Shown here one piece after another: positions 4,077-11,165 of a stretch of DNA of 12,024 bases. The position numbers and the translations under genes were made by a program. The DNA comes from an uncultured Agathobaculum sp. GTDB lineage: Bacteria; Bacillota; Clostridia; Oscillospirales; Butyricicoccaceae. The stretch covers positions 1-12,024 of the forward strand of contig CALWEB010000129.1 of the NCBI GenBank assembly GCA_944376955.1, given 5' to 3'. The notes beneath the pieces were generated by a model, which had not been told where the DNA came from, made no database searches, and was given only the letters and a program-made list of their open reading frames with translations. Positions within the stretch are counted from its first letter, which is position 1. Each line of letters begins with the position of its first letter.

Positions 4077-7000
4077 TTATTCCTCGTCTTTTTTCAACTT
4101 TTTCATCCATCCCCGTTGTTTTTTCGGGCCTTGGAAGCGTTTTTTGACACGTTCGGTCAGGCTGTCGGTCAGCGAGTAATACACCGGCGTGATGAACAGC
4201 GTTGCCACGGTGGAGATCACCATGCCCGTCATCATCACGACGCCCATTGGCTTCATCATCTCGGATCCTTCACCGCCGGAGAACACCATCGGCACCAAAC
4301 CGAGGATGGTCGTCAGCGCGGTCATCAGTACCGGCCGCACACGGCGCGGACAGGCGTTGAGGATCGCGGTCTGCTTATCCTCCCCCCGCTCGCGGCGCTG
4401 CAAAATGTAGTCCACCAACACGATCGACGAGTTGACCACCGTACCGGCCAGGATGATGACCGCAAGGAGCGCCACCATGGACACCTTGTTCCCGGTCGGC
4501 CACAGCAGCAGCAGCGAACCGAGTAGGCCGATCGGCAGGATGAGCATGATCGCCACCGGCAGCACAAACGAATTGAACTGGCTGGCCAGGATGAAGTAGA
4601 CCAGCAAAATCGCCACCATCAGCGCGGTCATCAGCGAACGGGTGGTTTCCTCGATGCTGGACGCCGACGTATCGCCGTTTTCCACCTCAATCCCTTCGGG
4701 CATCTGGTAGTTGGCAATCAGGTCGTTTACCTGCTGCATGATGTTGACACTGTCACCCGACTCAGTCTCGCCCGTGATCGTGACCGTCTCATACTGGTTG
4801 ATACGTGAGATCGACTGCGGCGAAAGTTCGGTATATACATCCGCCACCATGGACAGCGGCACTGTGCCGCCGGTCGGCGCCGGCAGCTGCAGGGATTTGA
4901 GCGCATCAATATCCTGTGTGAGCGTTTCGTCGCCCGAAATCGTCACATCATATTCCTCGCCGCCCATGCGCAGTGTGGTCGCCACCGAGCCGGTCAACTC
5001 GCCGCGCACCAACGAACCGATGGTCGCGGCCGTCAGGCCGAAGCGGGACGCATTTTCGCGGTTGACCTTGATCGCCACACGCGGCACCTGGTCGCCCGCC
5101 GAAGATTCGACATTGACCGCGTCCGGCAGCGCCTCGATCTGGCGTGCCAGATCTTCTGCCGTTGCTGCCAATTCATCGTAATCCTTGCCGGACAGCTGCA
5201 CGCTGATATCTGAACCGGAGTCCATCATCATCATGCCCGCATCCGACACGGTCAGCTCGCAGCCCGCGATGTCCGCCAGATCGCGGCGCAGCTGCGCGGC
5301 GACCTGTGCGGCCGAGCGGTCACGCTCCGCGACCGGCTGGAGCATCAGGGTCACGCTTGCCCCGGAAGCACTAGACATGATCGAGGTCGAACTGCCCGTG
5401 CTGTAATACACCAGATCGGTTTCCGGCACGGTCTGTTCGATGATCTGCACAATCCGGTCTTCAATCGCTGCGGTTTCCTCCATGGTTGAGCCACTGGGCA
5501 TACCAACCGAGATATCAATCTGCCCCTGATCCATCTCCGGGATCAGTTCGGCGCCGGCCGCCGCAATGCTCCCGATCGAAACCACGCAGATCGCCGCCGT
5601 CACGGCAATGCCGACCCAACGGCGCGTGATGAACAGCTTGAGCACCTTTTTGTACAGCCTCGCCGCCGGTTTATCCGCAACCACCTGTTCCCGCAGTCCC
5701 GGCTTGGTCACCAACAGATGCACACCGGCGCGGTCGAGCAGGATGTAGCACAGCAGCGGTACCAGCGTCAGCGAAATCAGCAGCGACGAGGACAGCAGCG
5801 CCACAATCGTGATACAGAACTCCTTGAACATCATGCCGGTCAGGCCGCCGGACAGACCGATCGGCAGGAATACCGCGATGGTGGTCAAGGTGGACGCCGT
5901 GACCGACAGCACGACTTCGTGCGTACCCTTGACGCAGGATTCCCAGCGGTCGTAACCATCCGCGCGGTAGTGGAACACGTTTTCCAACACTACGATTGAG
6001 TTATCCACGATCATGCCGACGCCCAGCGCAATGCCGCCCAGCGACATGATATTGAGCGTAATATCCAGCGCGAACATGAGCAGGAAGGTAAACAGAATGC
6101 AGCAGGGCATTGCAATCGAGATCGCCAGCGTTGCGCCAAAATCGCGCAGGAACACCAGCAGAACGATCGCTGCAAACAGCACGCCCATCCAGATATTGCT
6201 CATGGCGTTATCTACGGTCATGTTGATGTAGTCGGACTGATCCATGACCAGATCCCACTCCAGCGCACCGTTATTTGCAATCAGGCTGTCCAGCTGCGCC
6301 TTAGCGCGCTCGGCAATTTCGACCGTGTTCGAGCTGGACTGCTTGTTGACCGACAGCATCAGGCATTCCTCGCCGTTGACTTTGGCCAGCGCATCCCGGT
6401 CTTTGGGCTGCATGGAAACGTCCGCAATCTGGTTCAGGCGCACCGTGCCGCCCGCCGGCAGTGAGATCAGGGCGTTTTTCACATCGTCCATCGACTGGTA
6501 CTCGCCGTCCGTGCGAACGGACAGGGTCTGCGAGCCGCTGTCCAGCTCGCCGCCCGGCACGGCCATATTGTCCGCGCCGATCTGCTGCGCCACCGAGCTG
6601 ACCGTCAGGTTATACCCCTTCAGGCGCGCCGCGTCGGTCTTGACCGCGACCTCGTTTTCATATCCACCCGAGATATCCACCGAAGCCACGCCGTCCAAAC
6701 GTTCGAGCGCGGGCGCGATCTCCTCCTCCGCCATCGACTGGAGGCTGGCCAGATCGTTGCCGCGCAGCGCAACCATGATGACCGGCATGGAGTCGATATC
6801 AATCGACATAACGGTCGGGTCGGTCGCGTCCTCCGGCAGCTGGGACTTGGCCTGATCGACCTTGTCGCGCATGTCGGTCATCGCCTCATCCAGATCGGTG
6901 CCGTAAGCAAACTGCACGATGACCATGGACATGTTTTCCTCCGAGGTCGAGCTGAGCGTTTCCAACCCCGCCAGCCCCGCGCAGGCGGACTCGAGCGGCC

Positions 7001-7193
7001 GGGTCACCTGCTGCTCGATATCCTCCGGGCCTGCTCCCGAATAGGCCGAATACACAATCGCCACCGGCAGTTCCATATCCGGCATCAAAGCCAGCGGCAG
7101 CGACTGGAAACAATAAAAGCCAAACACAACGACCAATATGTAAGCCAGAATGGTCATAACATTGTGCTTGATACAGTTCTCCGCAATTTTCAT
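4077..7193 (-). CDS. RND-family efflux permease (AcrB/SwrC-like)
   Basis: This is a proton-driven export pump of the RND superfamily, 1038 aa, the usual length. It has the family layout: membrane helix 1 (about residues 11-30), a large extracytoplasmic domain, helices 2-6 (about 330-470), a central hydrophilic bridge, helix 7 (about 535), a second large extracytoplasmic domain, and helices 8-12 (about 860-1005). It ends in a very basic cytoplasmic tail. Helix 4 has GVGMIVDNSIVVLEN, so one of the two AcrB proton-relay aspartates is kept (Asp397) and the other is Asn398. In helix 10 the AcrB Lys940 position is Val920, next to conserved Asn921. The start ATG at 7193 follows the adaptor stop by 7 bp; GGAGGG lies inside the end of the adaptor gene. 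The substrate cannot be read from sequence: drugs, bile salts, lipids or lipopeptides are all possible. Confidence 0.95.
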   Translation of the reverse strand: MKIAENCIKHNVMTILAYILVVVFGFYCFQSLPLALMPDMELPVAIVYSAYSGAGPEDIEQQVTRPLESACAGLAGLETLSSTSEENMSMVIVQFAYGTDLDEAMTDMRDKVDQAKSQLPEDATDPTVMSIDIDSMPVIMVALRGNDLASLQSMAEEEIAPALERLDGVASVDISGGYENEVAVKTDAARLKGYNLTVSSVAQQIGADNMAVPGGELDSGSQTLSVRTDGEYQSMDDVKNALISLPAGGTVRLNQIADVSMQPKDRDALAKVNGEECLMLSVNKQSSSNTVEIAERAKAQLDSLIANNGALEWDLVMDQSDYINMTVDNAMSNIWMGVLFAAIVLLVFLRDFGATLAISIAMPCCILFTFLLMFALDITLNIMSLGGIALGVGMIVDNSIVVLENVFHYRADGYDRWESCVKGTHEVVLSVTASTLTTIAVFLPIGLSGGLTGMMFKEFCITIVALLSSSLLISLTLVPLLCYILLDRAGVHLLVTKPGLREQVVADKPAARLYKKVLKLFITRRWVGIAVTAAICVVSIGSIAAAGAELIPEMDQGQIDISVGMPSGSTMEETAAIEDRIVQIIEQTVPETDLVYYSTGSSTSIMSSASGASVTLMLQPVAERDRSAAQVAAQLRRDLADIAGCELTVSDAGMMMMDSGSDISVQLSGKDYDELAATAEDLARQIEALPDAVNVESSAGDQVPRVAIKVNRENASRFGLTAATIGSLVRGELTGSVATTLRMGGEEYDVTISGDETLTQDIDALKSLQLPAPTGGTVPLSMVADVYTELSPQSISRINQYETVTITGETESGDSVNIMQQVNDLIANYQMPEGIEVENGDTSASSIEETTRSLMTALMVAILLVYFILASQFNSFVLPVAIMLILPIGLLGSLLLLWPTGNKVSMVALLAVIILAGTVVNSSIVLVDYILQRRERGEDKQTAILNACPRRVRPVLMTALTTILGLVPMVFSGGEGSEMMKPMGVVMMTGMVISTVATLFITPVYYSLTDSLTERVKKRFQGPKKQRGWMKKLKKDEE

Positions 7194-7200
7194 AGGGGTA

Positions 7201-8469
7201 TCAGCCCTCCCCGTCCGCTGTGGTGTCATCCGTGACGCCTGCGGCGGTATCGTCCTGCGCCGCGCCGTCCGCACCGGACACCACACGAACCATCGAACCG
7301 TCTGTCAGGTAAGACTGCCCCTTGACCACCACGCGGTCGCCCTCGGCAAGGCCGGACACGATCTCGGTATCCGTCTTGCTGACCAGGCCGGTTTCCACCG
7401 TCACGCGTGTGGCGGTGTCGCCCTCACCGAAGTCATCAATCACGAACACATACCGTTCATCCCCCGATCCGGTCAGGATCGCCTCCGTCGGCACGGACAG
7501 CGCGTCGGTGCGGCGGGCGGTATAAAACGTCACGGTGGCAAACGCGCCGATCGGCGGCGTGGCATCCGAAGGCAGCCCCACCGGGATGTCATACAGGTTG
7601 GTCTGGGCATTGGCGGCTGCGGGCAGTGTGCCGATTGTGCCCTGCATCATATCATCCGATAAAACCGAAATCACAACACCTGCCGTGTCACCCTCCTGCA
7701 GGTTGGTGAATACATCCTCCGCCACCGAAGCGGAAACCTCCACTTTGCCGTCCTCCGCAATGATGACACCGGGCTGCGCGGACGAGGCCATGCCCCCGCG
7801 CACCACGTTAACCGCTGTCACCGTGCCCGCACAAGGCGCTTTGACCGTGCCGAGTGCTGCCTGTGTGGTGATCTGATCCATCGAAGCCTGAATCTGCGAC
7901 AGCGACGCGGACTGCTGCGCCTGCGCCTGCGTCACCCCGGCCTGTGCCTGCCGCAGCGCCCCCTGCGCCTGCTCCAGTGCCTGCTCGGCACGCGTGACAT
8001 CCTGTTCAGCGGCCGCGCCAACCTCCAGCAACGCCTTCGCATTATCCAGCGCCAGCTGCGCCTGATCGACGCCCAGCTGCGCCTGCTCCACACCGACCTG
8101 AGCGGAGGCGATGGTCCCGTCAGTCGCGGCCTTGGTCGCGCTGTACGATTGCTGCAGTGCGCCCAGCGTCGAGGTGACGGTCGAGGTATCGACCGTAAAC
8201 AGCACCTGTCCCTTGGTGACCTTATCGCCTTCCTCGACGGACAGCGTCAATACCTGCCCCGCCAGCAGCGGAAAAACCTGCACCTCGTTGACCGCCACCA
8301 CCTTGCCCGTGACCGAATACTCCGCGTCCATCGGGCCGGATGCGACCGTCATCACTTCCACCGCGGTGCCGGTGGGGACTTGCTCCACCGTTTCCTGCTC
8401 CTTGGAGCAGCCCGCGCCCAGCAGCAGCGCTGCCGCCATCACACCAGCTAAAATACGTTTGCTTTTCAT
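7201..8469 (-). CDS. Efflux adaptor lipoprotein (AcrA/HlyD-like membrane fusion protein)
   Basis: This 422-aa protein links an RND pump to its outer channel or substrate path. It begins with a lipoprotein-like signal ending LLLGAGC (Cys21), with Gly rather than Leu at the -3 position, so the lipobox is slightly off consensus. A first half-lipoyl/barrel part follows (about 35-90, with VNEVQVFPLLAGQVLTLSVE). Next is an Ala/Gln-rich coiled-coil hairpin (about 95-215, repeats of QAQLALDNA type), then the second lipoyl half (TVKAPCAGTVTAVNVVRGG), a beta-barrel domain and a membrane-proximal domain (SVPTEAILTG). An acidic Asp/Thr-rich tail closes the protein. The start ATG at 8469 is six bases after GGAGG; the longer reading to 8595 overlaps the TolC-like gene and is rejected. 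The gene lies between the TolC-like gene and the pump, so the three are co-expressed. Confidence 0.93.
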   Translation of the reverse strand: MKSKRILAGVMAAALLLGAGCSKEQETVEQVPTGTAVEVMTVASGPMDAEYSVTGKVVAVNEVQVFPLLAGQVLTLSVEEGDKVTKGQVLFTVDTSTVTSTLGALQQSYSATKAATDGTIASAQVGVEQAQLGVDQAQLALDNAKALLEVGAAAEQDVTRAEQALEQAQGALRQAQAGVTQAQAQQSASLSQIQASMDQITTQAALGTVKAPCAGTVTAVNVVRGGMASSAQPGVIIAEDGKVEVSASVAEDVFTNLQEGDTAGVVISVLSDDMMQGTIGTLPAAANAQTNLYDIPVGLPSDATPPIGAFATVTFYTARRTDALSVPTEAILTGSGDERYVFVIDDFGEGDTATRVTVETGLVSKTDTEIVSGLAEGDRVVVKGQSYLTDGSMVRVVSGADGAAQDDTAAGVTDDTTADGEG

Positions 8470-8503
8470 CTGTGTCCTCCGTTGCCCGTGTTCCCGATTG
8501 CCG

Positions 8504-9811
8504 TCATGCCGCACTGCTCGCCATATAGCCCCGTGTCGCCCACTGATACGTATTATATGCGGTGAACAGGTCCTGTTTGGCCGTAGCAACCGCATCCTGC
8601 TTGGCAGCCAGATCGTCCTGCGCCGTCAGGTAATCGAGCTTCGAGATCATGCCGCTCTCATATTGCAGCGCATCCACCTGAAAATTCCGCTCCTCCGCCG
8701 CATAGGCGTCCTGCGCTTCCGCCAGCAGCCGCTGCTTTTCCTGCACATCGGTATACAGCTTATGAAACGCACTGGTGACATTTTCCTTTTCGGCTGCCAG
8801 ATCGAGCTTTGCCGCTTCATAGTAGTCCACCGTTGCGGTCACGTTGTCCTCATAGTCGTTAGAGGCCTTGCGCATGGCATCCTGCTTGACCCACACTGAA
8901 TAGCTGTTCTTGAGCGCCAGCGCCAGATCTTCATCATACTGCATCTCGCGCAGCTGCGCGTCCGACACACCCGGCGCACTGGTGATCCGCATCCTGCTGT
9001 CCGCATCTCCGCCGCACAGCATCGCCAGTTGGTTTTGCGCCTGCTCCCGCTGCACTTCCATCGTCTCCTGCTGGGAGACCAGCGACGCCCGGCTTTGCCG
9101 GAGGTTATCCAGAGTCAGCTGGGACGCCATGCCGATCTCCACCTGCTTTTCCACCGCTGCGATATTGCGGTCGAGCGCAGCCAGATTGCGGTCGAGCGTC
9201 TGCATCCCCTGTTCCAATGTCACCAGCCCCAAATAAACGCTCTGGGCGGCGACCGTCAGGCTTTGTGTAACGTTTTCCACCTGCTTCTCCATCGAAGCAT
9301 GTTGGTCATCCAGCTGCTGCTGCGCGGCCTCCTTAGCGTCTTCCACTGCCTCCACTGCGCTTTGCGCAGCACCGAACGCACTCTGTGCAGCCTTGATTGC
9401 GGCCTCAGCTGCGGCCTTTTCCTCATCTGTCGTGGCTTGTTCCAATTTCTGCTGCGCCTTGGCCAATTCGTCCCGTGCCTGACTGACCTGCATGTCGGCG
9501 GACAATTCCTGTCCAGCGAACTGGCCGTTGATGTCCGTATTACCCAGACCGGCCAGCTGGCGTTTCAATACCCGTATGGTTGGGTTGCCCTCTGCCACCC
9601 GTGTTTCCAGCCCGTGAAAGCCGACCGGCTCCGCATCCTCCGGGTGCAAAACCGCATTGTCCAACGCACCCTGCACCAGATCGGCCGTCACTGCCGCGCC
9701 CAGTCCCGCAAGGCCGGGCGCACTGACCGCCCCGGCCGGAACCGCGGTCAGCACGCACAGCACACCGGCGACCAGCGCGCCCATCCGTATCCGTTTCATC
9801 TGCTTTATCAT
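8504..9811 (-). CDS. TolC-family-like coiled-coil exported protein
   Basis: This 435-aa protein has a signal peptide (about residues 1-28, ending AGA) followed by long helices. Two TolC-type repeats can be seen. One is at about 180-266, with SVYLGLVTLEQGMQTLDRNL and GMASQLTLDNLRQSRASL. The other is at about 292-430, with YESGMISKLDYLTAQDDLAA. In the first repeat, the place where classical TolC proteins carry outer-membrane strands holds a Glu/Ala/Gln-rich coiled coil (about 108-180). TolC normally spans an outer membrane, which this organism should lack, so the protein more likely forms a helical tube or spacer in the cell wall zone. The start chosen is the ATG at 9811, close behind AAGGAG; ATGs at residues 5 and 10 are possible alternatives. 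It lies 16 bp after the regulator gene and 34 bp before the adaptor gene. Confidence 0.85.
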   Translation of the reverse strand: MIKQMKRIRMGALVAGVLCVLTAVPAGAVSAPGLAGLGAAVTADLVQGALDNAVLHPEDAEPVGFHGLETRVAEGNPTIRVLKRQLAGLGNTDINGQFAGQELSADMQVSQARDELAKAQQKLEQATTDEEKAAAEAAIKAAQSAFGAAQSAVEAVEDAKEAAQQQLDDQHASMEKQVENVTQSLTVAAQSVYLGLVTLEQGMQTLDRNLAALDRNIAAVEKQVEIGMASQLTLDNLRQSRASLVSQQETMEVQREQAQNQLAMLCGGDADSRMRITSAPGVSDAQLREMQYDEDLALALKNSYSVWVKQDAMRKASNDYEDNVTATVDYYEAAKLDLAAEKENVTSAFHKLYTDVQEKQRLLAEAQDAYAAEERNFQVDALQYESGMISKLDYLTAQDDLAAKQDAVATAKQDLFTAYNTYQWATRGYMASSAA

Positions 9812-9827
9812 CGTCTCCTTCCGGTTC

Positions 9828-10850
9828 TCAAAGCAATTCACGCGTGATGATGCTGGTGTGGATATATTCGATCTCCTGCCGCGGCAGTTCCCCTGTCCGC
9901 AGGGTATGGGCCAGCACCTCGATCGCTCGCGTGGTCTGCGCGGAAAAGTCCTGATCAATGATAAAATCCAGCCGTCCCTGCTCCAAATACTGCCGCGCGT
10001 GCGGCGTCAGGTCGTGGCAGACGACATGCACGCGGCGTGTCGGTTTGGCGCGGTCGAGCGCGTCCATACAGCCGCGCACGGATTCATTGGCCATATAAAT
10101 GCCGCGCAGGCGCGGGTTCTGCCGCAGGTTCTGCAGCACCCCGTCATAGGTCAGCTCATACTGTTCGACGCTTTCGATCACATGTGCATTCACGTTGTTG
10201 CCGAAAATTTCGTGAATGCGGTCGAGGAAGCCACGCACGCGCAGCCCGTGGGCGGTAAACTCCCGGTTTCCCGTCACCACCAGCACCTCCGCACCCGATA
10301 TGTACGGCGCAAGCAGTCCCGCGGCCACCCGTCCGGACTTGACCATATCCTGCCCAATGTGGTACAGGCGGCGGCTCTGCCGCACATCCGAGTCGCAGGT
10401 GATCACCTGAATGCCCGCTGTCACCAGCCGGTCAATCTCCTCGCTCATGGCAAGCGTATCCGGCGCGGTCAGGATGAGCCCGTCGATCCCGCGCGCCTCC
10501 AGCCGTTCGATCGCTTCAAAATAGGACCGGTGCGAACGGTTTTTCAGTTCCTCCACCAATACGTTTACGTCATTCAAGCCACGGTTATGCACCGCCACGC
10601 GGATGCCTTCCCGCATCCGGCGGATGAAAAACGCATCCCAGCTCGGCAGGATCACACCGATCCGGTATGCACCACGCCCGACCCGTGCCGCCTGCCGCTG
10701 CGCCGGCGTCTTATAGCCATATTCGTTGATCATTTTCTGTACGCGCTCGCGCACCTCGGGTGCAACATTCGGGCGCCTGTTGACCACCCGGTCCACCGTG
10801 CCGCGCGATACCCCGCATTGCTCTGCAATCCACTGTGCAGTTACTTTCAT
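9828..10850 (-). CDS. LacI-family transcription regulator with sugar-binding-type sensor domain
   Basis: This 340-aa protein has an N-terminal helix-turn-helix (VTAQWIAEQCGVSRGTVDRV, residues 3-22) and a hinge helix region around 28-50. It continues into a periplasmic-binding-protein-like domain from GAYRIGVILPSWDAFFIRRM to the end. LacI regulators of this type usually bind a sugar or polyol and then leave their operator. The start ATG at 10850 is preceded by AAAGGGGAAT; the reading from 10895 has no binding site. It is the first gene of the operon that continues with the TolC-like, adaptor and pump genes, so it probably controls its own operon. It also faces the inositol dehydrogenase gene, so inositol or a related compound is a fair guess for its ligand. 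Efflux operons are more often controlled by TetR or MarR proteins. Confidence 0.93.
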   Translation of the reverse strand: MKVTAQWIAEQCGVSRGTVDRVVNRRPNVAPEVRERVQKMINEYGYKTPAQRQAARVGRGAYRIGVILPSWDAFFIRRMREGIRVAVHNRGLNDVNVLVEELKNRSHRSYFEAIERLEARGIDGLILTAPDTLAMSEEIDRLVTAGIQVITCDSDVRQSRRLYHIGQDMVKSGRVAAGLLAPYISGAEVLVVTGNREFTAHGLRVRGFLDRIHEIFGNNVNAHVIESVEQYELTYDGVLQNLRQNPRLRGIYMANESVRGCMDALDRAKPTRRVHVVCHDLTPHARQYLEQGRLDFIIDQDFSAQTTRAIEVLAHTLRTGELPRQEIEYIHTSIITRELL

Positions 10851-10904
10851 CTGCCGATTCCCCTTTACCTGTGCTGTTGCAGCGGCATCCTGCAATATAT
10901 AGCC

Positions 10905-10933
10905 ATTTTATCACAGTACTCTACATGGCACAA
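10905..10933 (-). promoter_or_regulatory. Candidate promoter of the regulator-efflux operon
   Basis: On the minus strand TTGTGC (10933-10928, only 3 of 6) lies 17 bp before TAAAAT (10910-10905, 5 of 6). Transcription would start near 10898, about 48 bases before the LacI start codon. The -35 is weak and overlaps the half-site GCACA/TGTGC, so a regulator could compete with or assist RNA polymerase here. Confidence 0.45.
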
Positions 10934-11021
10934 GCAATTCTGTGCATTTTGCACGTTTTCCCTGCCGTTGTCCATTCCCCGTGCATTTTCCATTTCCGCA
11001 CAATGCACAGCCTTTTTGCAC
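10928..11021. promoter_or_regulatory. Cluster of GTGCA/TGCAC half-sites, candidate operators
   Basis: The divergent region carries repeated short half-sites. GTGCA is at 10942-10946 and 10981-10985. TGCAC is at 10950-10954, 11004-11008 and 11017-11021. GCACA is at 10928-10932 and 10998-11002. Two of them form a dyad GTGCA-TTT-TGCAC (10942-10954), and GCACA (10928) with TGTGC (10941-10945) forms another. The cluster overlaps the -35 of the regulator operon and lies upstream of the iolG promoter. They may bind the LacI-type regulator, although the dyads lack the central CG common in that family. Confidence 0.4.
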
Positions 11022-11026
11022 GCCCA

Positions 11027-11051
11027 GCGGCGGTTTTGCGCCGCCATTTTT
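11027..11051 (+). terminator. Terminator-like hairpin upstream of the iolG promoter
   Basis: GCGGCG (11027-11032) pairs with CGCCGC (11039-11044) around GTTTTG, followed by CATTTTT. It faces the plus strand, although no plus-strand gene lies before it. It may stop stray transcription coming out of the divergent region or act on a longer iolG leader. Confidence 0.45.
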
Positions 11052-11104
11052 CACCAATCCCGCTTTTTAAAATTGGGCGGTGCGCCGAAATTCCGGTTGC
11101 GCTC

Positions 11105-11133
11105 TTGATGCGCTTCCCCAAGTGGTCTATAAT
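11105..11133 (+). promoter_or_regulatory. Sigma-A promoter of iolG
   Basis: TTGATG (11105-11110, 4 of 6) lies exactly 17 bp before a perfect TATAAT (11128-11133). Transcription should start near 11140, giving a short leader of about 26 bases with the ribosome binding site AAGGAG. Confidence 0.75.
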
Positions 11134-11165
11134 AAAGTCACCTTATAAAAAAGGAGAGATTTGAA

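Noticed and set aside
3711..4147. Plus-strand frames opposite the lipoprotein gene
   Set aside because: They run across the GC hairpin and the end of the pump gene, are rich in Pro and Ala, and have no ribosome site.
9657..11108. Long plus-strand open frame of 483 codons opposite the regulator
   Set aside because: It is a shadow of the LacI-family gene and crosses the divergent promoters; its His/Pro/Arg-rich translation resembles no protein.
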